A DNA stretch of 64,000 nt from Melampsora larici-populina 98AG31. Taxonomy: Eukaryota > Basidiomycota > Pucciniomycetes > Pucciniales > Melampsoraceae. Position 1 is the first letter of the stretch, and each line of letters starts with the position of its first letter. The translations under genes and the position numbers were made by a program. The stretch covers positions 1,715,481-1,779,480 of the forward strand of contig NW_006768766.1 in assembly GCF_000204055.1 (NCBI RefSeq). The letters are read 5' to 3'. The notes beneath the pieces are model-generated. The model worked only from the letters and a program-made list of their open reading frames with translations. It was not told the DNA's origin and did no database searches. Shown here piece after piece: positions 21,219 to 33,328 of this stretch.

Positions 21219-24200
21219 TGTGTGGGAGTAAGTTTTGAAAATAGAAGACAAGGTGATTTAAATTGACATTTTTCAACAAAAACTTCATGAGAATCAGATC
21301 TAGAAACCTGTGGCAATAAGGATTTGATATCATTTTTGAATGAGGAATCAAATGCTTTTAAATTTTCTTTTGATCCAAATCAACTGATTTCTCAGATGTT
21401 GGAAAAATTGAATGTTTTTCCAAAGTAATCCTTTCAAAACATCTTACTCAATCTCAACAAAAAACATCATGTCTTTGTATTCTATTTGTGGACAGGTTGG
21501 GAGACTTTGAGGAGGGATTTGAAGGGGTCACTGTGTGTGCATTATGCTTGTTGAGGAGTGTACCCAGTTCAGACAAGGTGAATGTGATTGAATACTCCCT
21601 CTTCCTTATCAATCTTCAACTCTGGGTTCTTTGTTGACATAGTGTTGTGGCTTATTATTCAAATCAGTGATATTATGGCCAGGGTTGATAGATAGTGTGC
21701 AGAATAAGGTGAAAGCAGTGTGAGTGTAGCTATGTGGCCCTCACCTCTGCTTGTCACCTATTCTCACATGAGCAGTGCTCTCATGTTAGCATAACATGAT
21801 GTACCAGCTAATCAGTGGGTGAGCTAGGTTGTGTGATTGCCACCCTGCACGGCCTGTCAGCCAGGTGCTCAGCATCCAAATCAGCTTGGAGCTCATGCAT
21901 CCCCAATACTTGTATGAATTTTTATTTTGACCTTGTTTATTTTTATTTTTCTTATTCTTACAGTGATGCCACTGCTTCACTTCTCCAGATCCCTTTTTGA
22001 CCACAATCCTTCTTCCAAATCACAACACACACCACTCATGCCTACTCACTCACAGTCACCATTTTGACCAATAACAATCAAGTCTTGTTCTTTCATTATT
22101 GATAGTGAGCTTCACCCATCAAATCACCCATCTGCCTCATTCATGGTTCATAAGTCTCACTTTCCTTTGATCAGTTGGTTCTGATCGTTCTTGTTCATCA
22201 ATACCATCTCTTTACTCTGGTTCATTGAACTCAAATCTATTGTATCATGATAAGTCCAAATTATCTTCTCTTCAAAGACTTGTTGGGGAAAATTGTTGTA
22301 AGTTTAACTCATCCCTTGTTTTTTTCTTGTGTTTGTTCATGATTTTTTTCACTTTACAGATATTGTTGTTTTTGTTTGAACCAACCATGTTTCAGCTTCC
22401 TTCATCTCCCCCCTGTTCTAGATAATCTACACTTATGATTTATATTCACTGATGTCACGGTTTTTGCTTTTGATCTATAGTTCCTTGGTTTTCAAATTTT
22501 CCCTTTCTCAATCACTAGCTTGATCATATGTCGATATCAACTCCTGTCTTTGACTCCATGTCTTATCAACTCATGTTCACTTACATGATTGTGATAGGAA
22601 TTGGAAGTGCTTGAGATGCAAGAGAGCGCTGAGAGTATTCCAGTAAGGTATATGAATTGCTAAGTGAGGAAAAGAGACTATGCTCAACGCAACACAAGAG
22701 GTATAGCACAATACAGTATAGGCATATTACTAGTAAGCCTTATAGTGTTAAGGTCATAACAGATTGTCTTTCCTTCCAATACATATATCTCTATTTCATT
22801 TTGATATTGTTTTTTGATTGAATTCAATTCATTTCTTTGAGGTTTTCAAAAACACTTGTTTTTTCAATGTTCTTGTTCCTCATGGACCATATGTTCTTTT
22901 TTTGCATGTAATGAGCAGATAACTGATGGTCCACGGAATTAAAAAACCAAAATTTGTGAAGTCTGATTTGTATAGGCTGATTAGTGAGCCATAATGAGGT
23001 TATTTCTGATCATTCTGATGAGAGTCATCTCACATCATCACAAGGTGAGACAAAATGGATGATCTAGCTCACTCAATGAAGGGGTGGTCCACCATGCTTT
23101 AGCTACGTGATTGCCTTGGGTGAAGCTCACGCTGGCGGGCACATGTAGCTCACAGCGGTTATGATGGTGTAGACAGCGCGTGTTTTATTGGCAGAGTCAA
23201 AATCCACCTGAGCTTCACGTGTCAGCAGCCCCGTGGTGTAGTTAGGGTGGTGGTTGTCCACCAATCAATGTGATTCGACTTCAACCCTCAAAGAGTATTT
23301 GGAGTATGTGTCTCCAGGACCAACCCATGGTATATGCATGGCTAGCTGAGAGTAGCTGTGCAATGTGTCCCAGTGACATGATCTATGCATTACCCGCTGC
23401 TCTCCATGGTATATAGGAATTGGTAGTGTAGTGACTATTTCAGATTGGCCTAAACAGGCAATTTCTTGATGATCCGTGAGTACTGGAAGGTTAGACAGGA
23501 AGTTGATATGTATGTAGACGCTCTGCTGGGTTCGAACTTTGAATCATTTTGCATCCAGGGACCAGCACGACAAAAGCCGCCAAGAGAGTATTTCTGTATG
23601 TATTTATCGGGCGGTGCAGGTTCTCCGTCTTCATTCTTTGATGCTCCACGTACATATGCAGATATCTGCAGTTCGTCAAATCTCCGGGGAACCACCTTGG
23701 GGATTGTCAGATTTGCTGTGTGGCGCGCATGAGTTGGAGGTAAGAGATCCGAGCTTGTCAAAATTGATGACCAGACTGCGGATCGTATAAGGCCGATGCT
23801 GTTGATGCACAAGGGAAGGAAGAAAGTGAGAAAGTGATGTGCTTCGTAAAACTTGAATGTTTATGAGGTGATTTGATTTGATTTGATTTGATCTGATTGA
23901 TATGATTATTAGTGATTTATCTGATCTTGAGGACACCAAGATGAATGAAGCTGACTGAAGATTTGTGGTTTTTTTTGCTTGATCGTATCTTGATGGATGG
24001 ATATCAAGTTTGATAAATTGAGATTTCTAAATCTACATCATCATCAAGTTCCATTCTAATTCCTAATTCCGAATCACCAATGGTTCCTTTGACTTTTACA
24101 GGACAGGCAAGATCGTTGAAAGTTTTTAGAATAACACCCTCTGAATCCAATCTTCACGTCTTTCTGGTAGAATCTTGATATGAGTAGATATTCTCAAATC

Positions 24201-24666
24201 TTGACCGCTCTTTTATGTGTGTATCAATCATCACAGGATTCCATTCTTCTCCAAGGTTGCCAACCTCGTGGTTCTAATTGAAAGGATCGGATCGGTAGTC
24301 AGTTGAAGAGTATAAAACATTCTAATAAACCATTCATTCCAATTGAACTCCTACCGCCCCTTCAATTTAAACATCACACAGCCTGATCCAATAAATAAAT
24401 AATAACAGTACCTTTTACACCAAAGCTTTCTCCACTTTTGAGTACAAATGTTTGTATCGAACCATCATTCAATTTTCATGATCAACTCATAGCACAGCTT
24501 GGTCTTGAAGTCTTTCTGATTGTGATTGGATTCTAAAAAAAATTATCTCAGCTTATCTTTGGTTCGTATATCTACCCGAGATATATATTCTAGAAAAGAG
24601 TCTCAAAGAATTCATTGATTCTCAAAGGCTTTCCTTCCAATCGACCATCATCCAAACCAAGTGAAG
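21219..24666. other. Long gene-poor stretch with repeat relics
   Basis: About 3.4 kb with no supportable gene. The 23460-23820 block has open frames on both strands and is less AT-rich, but no family is recognisable. At 23229-23241 the sequence CCCCGTGGTGTAG matches the inverted end of the element at 45195-46601 and may be the edge of a relic, without a visible partner end. The promoter and 5' UTR of the AhpC/TSA-like gene should lie at the right end. Confidence 0.4.
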
Positions 24667-26164
24667 ATGACCCACAAATCCAACATCCAACCCAAGACTC
24701 ATTATCAAACTTATTCAACTTTACATTCACCAACGATTTCTTCTTCTAAAACAAATTATAAACCAAAAAAACCAAATTCTATCATCAGTCATCAGTCTAT
24801 CACAAACACTTCAACTTCATTTCAAAATCCAATTCAACTCATCAGTTTAGATTTAGCTTTGGAATCTAAATTGATCGATTCGATTGGTCAAGAAATTAAA
24901 TTTAATCAAATCCTGGATCCTAATTTTAGAACGATTGTAATCTTTTTAAGACATTTTAGGTAAACAGTCTTGACTTTTAATCTCTTTGATGATGATTTGA
25001 GAATCTATGAGGTTGGATTTGATGATTGATGATTTGATGATTGATGGTTTGTTTATATAGATGTCCATTTTGTCAACAATATATTAAAAAGTTATCAGAA
25101 ATCTCACTTCATAATCAAAACTTAATGATGTTTAGATACAAAATTAGAATCATTCTGATCGGTCAAGGTGATTATAAGATGATAAACCCTTACAAAGGTA
25201 AACAAACCTTTTTTTCTTTTCATTATCTTCAAAAATCATGATTTTATTCAGCTAAATTCAAACTTTTGAAATCTCTTTCCATTCGGTTTCCACTGTAGCA
25301 TTATATAATTGTCCATTTCCAATTTATTCAGATCCGAATCAAAACCATCCACTTTATAAATCATTAGGAATGCAATCTGGTTCTTTCTTTACTAAATCAC
25401 CAAGTTTATCTTCTGTTTCTTATTTAGATCATTTATCAATCTTTGAACTTTTCATCATGGCTCTCAAAGTAAGTCAATCTTAAATCCTTCAGGTTCATCT
25501 ATTTTTTGGGTATTTATCATTGATGGGAATCTTTGGGTGTGTACAAAATGATAAACAGAATGCCACAAAGATGCCGTTGAGATATGGTGGTGATTTGAAA
25601 CAATTAGGTATGTTTTCTTCTTAAAAAATTCCAAACCCTTTCTCTTTTTCTCGTCTAATCGATTTTTGATTTTTTTTTCTTTTATCCAGGTGGTGAATTT
25701 GTTTTTGAACCAATCAAAGTAAACACCATCAAAAGGAAACCCATTAAATTCGATCCATACGAACAAAGCTTTCATCCTAATCCAATTCAAGAAACCCAAA
25801 TCCATCATGAAATTAAAAAACCTAAACCGATTCCAGGGTTTTTAAAATCGAAATTAATCTTAGATTTTTCAAATCAAATCTCTTCTTCTACGAATTCTTA
25901 TCCTCCTGATTCACCTTCTACTTCTTCTAACTTTTCGACTTCTTCTACTTCTACTTCTTATTCTATTTGGTCGGGGATCTCTTCTAGTGAAAAGAAATCA
26001 AAGTTTCAATGTAGATTTGTTCATAGAATGAGGTACGTGTTTTTTTGTTGTTTTTGGATTTTTTTGGGTTTGAAACTGATCTTTGGGTTTCGGTTTTTAG
26101 GAATATGAGAGATCATACTCCTTTAGAAGAAGTCTTAATGGCAGCTGGAATTAAGATTCATTAA
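24667..26164 (+). CDS. AhpC/TSA-type thioredoxin-fold protein (PRXL2-like)
   Basis: A peroxiredoxin-like, thioredoxin-fold protein of the AhpC-TSA_2 type, probably redox-active and cytosolic; the exact activity is unknown. Exons: 24667-24959, 25061-25197, 25299-25468, 25559-25607, 25690-26032 and 26101-26164, all joining in phase. The key segment is IVIFLRHFRCPFCQQYIKKL, with a CPFC redox pair after a hydrophobic strand, split by the first intron inside the arginine codon. Next come IRIILIGQGDYKMI, LYNCPFPIYSDPNQNHPLYK, LGMQSG and GGDLKQLGGEFVFEP, the usual order of this family. The last third is a serine/threonine-rich insert followed by CRFVHRMRNMRDHTPLEEVL and a short tail. An upstream in-frame GTG is ignored in favour of the ATG. 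Confidence 0.8.
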
Positions 26165-26436
26165 AACTCACCACACCTTTTTTATTTTGATTCCTTTTCT
26201 TTTCATTCTGGATGGTTTTTCTCTATTTTAGAATTGCATTGTGTCATAATTTCATTTTTTTTATCATCATCAGAATTTCATACGTCTTATGAAGTTATGT
26301 TTATTTTTATTTCAATATATATATATTTAAAAGTATTAAGTAAAACAAAAGTTAAATCTGTAAAAGAAAAGATGGATAGTATTAAAAAATGAAAAATTAT
26401 CATGGACTTGTTTTTTTTGGATTTTGTGTAAATATA
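26165..26436. other. 3' intergenic region
   Basis: AT-rich DNA after the AhpC/TSA-like stop, including a short TA dinucleotide tract. No gene is visible. Confidence 0.4.
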
Positions 26437-26647
26437 CAGCCATTGCGATATTGCTTGTCGCACCTGTTTGAAAAAGAAAAAGTTTGTGAGCTTGAAACCT
26501 AAGTTTTAACCGGCTAAAACCTGGAATTTGGCTGTATTGCCTTGAATTACAGCCAAGTTTGAAGTTTTATTGAGTAAAAACAGGTAAAAACTTAGGTTTC
26601 ACTTTTTCTTTTTCAAACCGGAGCGACAAGCAATATCGGAATGGCTG
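26437..26647. mobile_element. Tc1/mariner-type MITE, 211 bp
   Basis: Terminal inverted repeats: left CAGCCATTGCGATATTGCTT, right (reverse complement) CAGCCATTCCGATATTGCTT. The match continues through GTCGC/GTCGCTCC, TTTGAAAAAGAAAAAGT and GAAACCTAAGTTTT, so the arms are about 80 bp with small gaps. It is flanked by TA at 26435-26436 and 26648-26649. No coding capacity. Confidence 0.88.
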
Positions 26648-28202
26648 TAAGTTTAATGAACATTTTCATGAAAGTTTTTCTTTTCTAATTTTAATTTTAA
26701 TTTTATGATAAAGGAAATCAATACAATTTTTTGGGGGTTTTTCTTTGAAGGAATATACTTGAGTGTGAACGGGAGGGAGACCTTTTGGACGTAGTACATA
26801 GTGCATATTCCTCATAAGAGGAATTGGATGAGCTTTGCTTTGAAAAAGTCTCAAGTCATATCAGCTAGCTGATCATCATACATATCATTATATGTACTTG
26901 GTCCATTCGAGGCCGTGCTCAAAGATTCATCCTCATCTGCACATACAACCTCTTGCTGACATTCTACCTCATTCTAACCTTTGCTCACCAACTTATATCG
27001 TCTGATGATCAAAGAGTTCATGATTATCTTTTCTATTGAGTAACGAGACCTATGATTGTTCAATCGAAACAGACTTTCACCTATCTTACCCATGTGGTGC
27101 AGCTGGGGTTTGGGGGGTGACCGGGGGGTGGGGTTCCCTCGCATCTGGATCCTTCTTTTTATTTGACTTGATGAAGAGCACGTAAGATTGTAAGATCCAC
27201 GGTCATAGAGATCGGCTCGGAGTAGTAAGAATTCATAAATCTCTCCTGATGGAACCCTATCTCATCTTCACGTTTTGAAATCATGAGCTTTCAATCGAAC
27301 GTATAACACTTTTGTTAACTCAAATAGGGCGAGTTCCCTGGCATCCGGATCCTTTTTTTATTTGACTTGATGAAGAGCACATAAGAGCCACGGTCATAGA
27401 GATCGGCTCGGAGCAGTAAGAGAGCATAAATTTCTCCTGATCGAGAACTTCTTCATCTTCACGTTTTGAAATCACGAGCTTTCCATCAAACTTTACTACA
27501 CTTTTTTCGAATCTTTCATATATTTATATATGAAAAGGATTCTTGGAAACCAAGATTAAGATTTATGTTAGATAAAAGGTTTCAAAGATCAACTTTGAAT
27601 GAATCATCGAAGATTTATCAAGTTTCAAGGATCTTTCTTACTAAGTTTTACCGAGGTTTTTGGTGTTTTTTTTTCAAAAAAGAAAGGAAAGGTTGTCATG
27701 ACATTTTCGATAATCATGGACTTCGTCACCATAAATCGAATCAAGTTTATTGAGGAGTCTTAACGGGTTAAGAAATACTTTAAAAAGAGACCTTTTCTTT
27801 TTTTGTTTTTGTTCCTTTCATCCTATAGCTATATACTTACGTTCATAGTCATCCATTTGCATACATAAAAAGACTTCGATAGGAAAGAAAATTGTATAGA
27901 AAAAGCACCTCTGTTTAAAATCTTTTCAACTTTCACATATAAGCTTGTATCTCAATTTTTTTTTTACGAAAACACACACAACCACAAACCAACAAGTTTT
28001 ACTTGATTTTTTTTTTACTTTGGATTACTAGAGAAGCCAGAGCGAATCGTAGGGTTTGAAACTTTGATAGTTTGAAATCTTTCCGTAATCACAAGAAACA
28101 TAAAAAGAAAAGGTCAATTACTTTTTGATTGATTCCGTTACAAAAGATTTCTTTATCCAGAAGATTTATACTGATTTTTTTCTCGATACTATTGTACTAC
28201 AG
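26648..28202. other. Intergenic stretch containing a tandem repeat
   Basis: Apart from the direct repeat at 27133-27511 I see nothing definite. The open frame at 27466-27753 starts inside the repeat, has no family resemblance and is likely fortuitous. Confidence 0.4.
27133..27511 (+). repeat. Two-copy direct repeat, 200-bp spacing
   Basis: Units at 27133-27316 and 27333-27511 share GTTCCCTCGCATCTGGATCC (second copy GTTCCCTGGCATCCGGATCC), TTTATTTGACTTGATGAAGA, GGTCATAGAGATCGGCTCGG and CATCTTCACGTTTTGAAATC. The second copy lacks about 9 bases near the middle. Identity is about 85 percent by eye. The units have no inverted ends. A local tandem duplication is the simplest reading. Confidence 0.85.
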
Positions 28203-28340
28203 ATGAATTTTCAATTAAGAATGATAATGATGATGATGATGATTTGCTTGATGAATTCAATTTCTTATATAAATTGTAAACCTCATCCGAATTTATCTGG
28301 TTTAGATTTTAAATATTCGTTAAGAAGACATCACAGATGA
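28203..28340 (+). CDS. Possible 45-residue secreted peptide
   Basis: The frame begins MNFQLRMIMMMMMICLMNSI and continues SYINC before a short basic tail ending SLRRHHR. The N terminus is hydrophobic enough to be a signal peptide with a likely cut near the cysteine. The methionine run comes from an ATG/GAT trinucleotide repeat, so chance is a serious alternative. No splice continuation is evident and no family is recognised. Confidence 0.2.
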   Translation: MNFQLRMIMMMMMICLMNSISYINCKPHPNLSGLDFKYSLRRHHR

Positions 28341-29206
28341 AGAAATTCTTTGAAATCTCGTTGTTCATTGACTCTTTTTTCACTTCTTTGATACATATGT
28401 ACTTTCTTTGTTCAAAAAGAATCCATATTTCTAGAGAATCGATTTCGTGATCAAGTTGTATCCTTTTTTTCTTTGTGTCATTTTTTTCTTTGGGTGATGA
28501 TAGTGTAAACAAAATTTCATGAGATTTGTGTATGATGATTTGTTAGTAAGTAAGAAATCCGTTGGTTTTACCGAGATGTAGTTAATCAAATTTATAAACA
28601 TGATCAAAAGAACAGTCAACCGATTTCTTTTAGTCGGTTCAAAGACTATGTTGATAGCTTTGATCGAATTACATCAAGTTGAATCTTGAACTTATTAAAA
28701 TTCCTCATTCTCACCTGTCTTCGAGGCGTGAGGGAGGGAATGTGGAAAGTTTAGGTTGAAATTGATCGTTGAGAAAGATTGTTAGGGCTCCAATGCACAT
28801 CAACAAGAACCAATGCAAAAGATTGCAAGGTTAAGTTGACTTCATTTTGATCATCCTATAACCAGCCAAAGATCTCATCAATCAAATCTCATTTGATTAT
28901 GGCTCACTACATCTACATCCAATATGGAGAACCTTGCGAGTTTGTCACATTACTTTTAGTAGAGGGTTGGATGATATGCACAGAAATGTGAAATGAGATG
29001 GATTTGGATGATTGGTATAGGTGTCACAGTGACTTTCACAGAGCAGTAATCAGGGATATAAGCATAAATACCAAGTTATGCTTTAAACCGAATAAACCTG
29101 ATCACATCCCAAATTTTTGAAAAAAAGTTTCGAAAAGTTATTGAACCACAACAAATCACAACTACAACTGATCCCAACTTATCATCAATTTTATAAAGAA
29201 GACCAG
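28341..29206. other. Intergenic and upstream region of Utp7 gene
   Basis: No gene is visible. The right end should contain the promoter and 5' UTR of the Utp7-like gene. An in-frame ATG at 29117 would extend that protein by 30 residues, but the extension looks unlike the family. Confidence 0.4.
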
Positions 29207-31239
29207 ATGTCAGAAAGAAATTCAAAACCAAACCAACCGATCATCAATAAAGATAAAGGTAAATCAAAAGCAAAAGAAACAAATCAAGTTACCTATCAAG
29301 TGGAATCAAGTAGACTTAAACCTTATTTAAATGAAAGTGAAAGATTAGTTAAAAGAAATTTATCTGATTGGAAAGTAAGACTTAGAATTCCTAACTGATT
29401 CTCAGAAAGAAAATTTTCAAAAGATTTCTTTACTGATACTTTGAAATCCATTTCATTTCTTTTTTTTATAGAATCAAACCCAAAATGATACAAAACTATC
29501 AGCACATCTTTCAGCTATTTCATCTAGACATTTGAATACAGCTACAAGTTCAGCAGAACATGATGATTTACTTTTATCAAATCGAACATCAGGATCATTA
29601 ATTCAAGTTGAAAACCCATTAGAAAGAACTTGGAAAGTCACCCAAAAAGATATAAAAGCATCAGTTGGGATCTCAACCTCGATTAAATCATTTGGTTTAT
29701 CATTAGAAGGAGGACCGATTAAATTTGATTATAGTCAAAACGGACGACACTTAGCTTTAGGGTCTCATCAAACCGGTCATCTTTCTACACTTGATTGGAA
29801 ATCATCTAAATTGATGACTGAATTAAATGTGAATGAAACTACAAGATCAATTAGATGGTTACACAATCAATCTTTCTTTGCTGTTGCTCAACGTCGTTAT
29901 GTGTTTATTTATGATGGTCATCAAGGAACTGAACTTCATCAACTCAGATCTCATTTAGAAGTCACTCAAATGGAATTCTTACCATACCATTTCTTATTAT
30001 CTACCATTGGATTACCTGGTTGGCTAAAGTATCATGATACATCTACCGGACAAATCGTTTCACAACATCGAACTAAATTAGGGTCTTGTTATACGATGAC
30101 TCAGAACCCATTTAATTCGATTATTCATTTAGGTCATCAGAATGGAACGGTGTCACTTTGGAGTCCTTCGGTTAATCATGCTCAGGTGAAGATCCTGGCA
30201 CATCGTGGACCCGTGACGAGTGTTTCGATTGATCCATCTAGTTCAGGTAGATTAATGGCTACCACCGGTTTAGATTCGAGTTTAAAAATATGGGATCTAA
30301 GGACTTATAAAACCTTGAATGAATGGACCTTGAAGAGCCCAGCCAAAAGCTCGAGTTGGTCACAAAACTCTTTGTTGGCAGTCGGATGGGGATCACACGT
30401 CTCAGTTTATTCAGGTGTAGGACGAAACCAATCACAAAAAGGAACGTATATGCAAGAAAGCTTTCCATCCCAATCGGTTGAACAAGTTCAATTCTGTCCG
30501 TTTGAAGATGTTTTAGGAGTCGGTCATAGCGGAGGGTTTTCAAGTTTGATCATTCCAGGTTCAGGTCAAGCTAATTTCGATAGTCTAGAAGCTGATCCTT
30601 TTGAAAACAAATCACGTAGAAGAGAAAGAGAAGTTCGAGGATTGATGGAAAAGATTCCGTTTGATTTGATCACTTTGAATCCTGAGATGGTCGGAAGTCT
30701 TGCAGATCCGGTTTTGAAAGAATCAGATGAATTAAAACAATTGAAAGGAAATTCAAAACTTACGCCTTGGAGAACATTATCTAGAGCTGAAAAATTAGCG
30801 GCACAAGGTAAATCGGGTGAAGAAGAAGTCTTGGATGATGATGATGATGATGTACAACAAAATGGAATCAAAGATCAAGGTGTAGACAGATCAGTACCAA
30901 TCAAACAGAAGGAAAAGAAAAAGATGAGAGGTAAGAATTCGAGTTTGAAACGAGTTTTAAGGAAGAAACAAAAGAATGTGATCACACCTGAAGCTGTAAG
31001 TGTGATTCGATCAAGTGTTTCTTAAATCTTTAAATCGAGCCAAAAATTAACATTGACTAACTTTTTTTTGTTTTGGTATTGATGATTATTCATTAATTTG
31101 ATGAATTTAGGAAGCACTTCGAGCAAAGATTGCATTACGTAAACAACAACAGATGATCACTTTGAAATCTAAGCAAAGTTCTTCTGGAATACCTAATGGA
31201 CCAGTTGACGCTTTGAGTCGGTTTTCGAATAAGAAATAA
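29207..31239 (+). CDS. UTP7: U3 snoRNP protein Utp7 (WDR46 homologue)
   Basis: A nucleolar WD-repeat protein of the small-subunit processome, needed for 18S rRNA maturation. Exons 29207-29374, 29472-30995 and 31111-31239 join in phase. After a basic N terminus (KDKGKSKAKE) and SERLVKRNLSDWK, the beta-propeller runs from about residue 140: GGPIKFDYSQNGRHLALGSH, TGHLSTLDWKSSKLMTELNV, ETTRSIRWLHNQSFFAVAQR, RYVFIYDGHQGTELHQLRSH, LEVTQMEFLPYHFLLSTIG, LGHQNGTVSLWSP, VTSVSIDPSSSGRLMATTGL and SLKIWDLRTYKTLNEW. The C-terminal tail has SRRREREVRGLMEKIPFDLI and TPWRTLSRAEKLAAQGK, as in the family, then an acidic stretch (DDDDDD) and lysine-rich end. The start at MSERNSK is chosen over the upstream ATG at 29117 because it gives the usual length. 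Confidence 0.93.
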
Positions 31240-31888
31240 ATTTATTCATCTTTCTGTAGGTTTATAAAAAGTTATTTGGATTCTAATCCAATCTCACAAC
31301 TAGCACTTTTCGATAATTTGTTCTGATTGATTTTGTTCTTCACTTGTTTTTTTTGTATCTTTCCATCAGGTCTCAGCTCTGACACGACTCTTGAGGGTAA
31401 AAGAATGAAAAGTTGAATTCTTAGGCCTTGAATTTAGTCAATTTTTCAAAGTTGTTTGAAACTTATTAGCAAATCTTTGGTTTTCTATATCACTAATTTC
31501 TATTCGGTTAAAACCTTGAATAAATTGGGTTTCTCACATCTGACTTCATAGATTATGACTTCTCACAAAATTATAAACTGGATAATGATATACACATTAT
31601 AAGGTTTTAAGATTAATGATATAGTAAGCCTTCAAGAGAACTCTCCAAATAATAGCTATCACATGATAAGAAGAAAGAGAGAGAAAAAAGACCATCCAAA
31701 AATCCAAAGAGAAAGAGAGAAAGAGAGAGAGAATACAAAAAGAAAGATGCTCTTATTAGCAAGTTGAGTTGCATATAAGCCAAAAAGAAAATTGAGGGAT
31801 ATGTTAAACGTCCTTGAGATTATCTTCCAAAGAGGTAATATAAATATATAAGGAGAAGGAATCAGATGAATTGAATAGAAAGAGAGGG
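31240..31888. other. Intergenic region, convergent 3' ends
   Basis: The space between the convergent Utp7 and LAMTOR1-like genes. It includes a purine-rich GA-repeat tract near 31670-31750 and no gene. Confidence 0.45.
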
Positions 31889-33083
31889 TTACAGGTCAAC
31901 GAGGATGGGACCTGGGTCCTTCAGGGTGAATCCTGAATCAAGAAGTGCTCGTAGATCTTGAGGATCGTCCGTAAGCTAAAATAATATGATATCAATCAAT
32001 CTAGAGCTGAGCAGATGAGTAGAGCAGAGAAGCTGGGGAAACACGTACACATTCATTTCTTTCGAGTGCGGAAGGATCCTGAAAAGGCAAGGTAGTATGA
32101 AAATTAGGCCAAAGCTTACCAACGAAATCAGGTGGTTGAGAATGAGAAGGTTGAGATTCAGATGGTTCATCATGAGAAGGAGTATGTTCTAGAGCAGTTT
32201 GAAATGAAGTGATCGTATCACATTGATAATCACTTGTGTCTGTTGAATCTCGAAGGTGTTGTGGATGAGATTGAAAGTCTTGAGAGGATGAAGAAAGATC
32301 AGAAGACCGAGTTGGAGTTGGAGTCGAATCAGATCGAGTAAGAGGTGTGGTATTAGAAGAAGGTATAGTCGTTTCCGATCGATTGGGATGGGTATGATTG
32401 ATCATAGTCTTTAAACTATGATAACTTCGTTTCTGATCGATTCGGGTGCTTTGGTTGGATTCATTTGCGCATCTGGGTTGATCATAACCTAATCGAAGTC
32501 TTCGAATCTCGGGAGAAATCGGAGGACAACTTGGAGGATCATAGGCTCGCCAAGTAGTGGTTGATCCATCAGGTGTATGGGTTTGAGGATCAGATCTTTC
32601 TTGGGTTTGAGAATCTAGGGTAAGATGTGAGAATGGAGCTTGGGAGTAAACATGAACTAAACAGCTAAGATAAAAGTTGATTTCATTAGCAAGATTGATT
32701 GTTAAGGAAAGAAAGGAGATTGAAGATAATACGAACCGAACAGTTTCATCTACAATCTTATTGGCAGCAGCTTCATCTTCGATTTGTTGAGCGGTATCTT
32801 GAATAAGCTGAGGTGTTGGACGAGGAGGACTGGATGAGATCCATCCAGATTAAGGTTAGATATCAAAATATAAAAAGATGAAGAGAATTCCAGGACGTAC
32901 GGTGGATTGATGATTAATGGAGTTCTTTCATCTGGTTCTTGCTTAAAAGTAAAGAAATCGATTAGATTGGATTTAGTGATAGAGAGATAGAAAGAATTGA
33001 TTTCATACATTCTGATCATTGATTGGTTGAGAATGATTTAGATTTAACCAAATTGGACAAGTTGTTGAGAACCACTGTCCCAT
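31889..33083 (-). CDS. LAMTOR1/Ego1-like lipid-anchored protein
   Basis: Probably the fungal counterpart of LAMTOR1 (Ego1/Meh1), which tethers the Ragulator/EGO complex to the vacuole or lysosome membrane for TORC1 signalling. The start MGQWFSTTCP has a glycine at position 2 for myristoylation and a nearby cysteine for palmitoylation. Spliced exons then give QEPDERTPLIINPP, matching the family's D-E-R-x-x-L-L motif. PPRPTPQLIQDTAQQIEDEA and KIVDETVRCLVHVYSQ follow, then a long serine/proline-rich segment. A final exon LTDDPQDLRALLDSGFTLKD ends ILVDL, joined from ERNEC by an intron at about 31977-32049. The S/P-rich middle is much longer than in animal LAMTOR1. The lipidation signature is seen; the family call rests on it, the DERTPL motif and gene size, so it is moderate. 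Confidence 0.6.
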
Positions 33084-33328
33084 CAAGAGTTGGTTGTAGG
33101 ATGATAATAGCTTGAGGAAGTTGAAGTTGAAGTTGAAGAGAACTGGAAAGTCAAATCAAATGAGCACTGTGTATGCGTTCAACATTTAAAACTTGGAATT
33201 TGGAATGGTTTTTGGTACCTGTACACCCCTCTCAACAGTCAACAGTCCAATCATTTTCATGCGCGGTGGATGTTCCATTCTCAGTCTGTTCACTCCATCA
33301 CCACTCTAATAGCTATAATAGCTATAAG

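Noticed and set aside
23450..23812. Overlapping 88- and 120-residue frames on opposite strands
   Set aside because: Neither resembles a known family and neither has a clear start context or splice continuation; kept only as an unexplained GC-richer block.
27466..27753. 95-residue frame after the tandem repeat
   Set aside because: It begins inside the repeat with a non-ATG codon and has no family resemblance.
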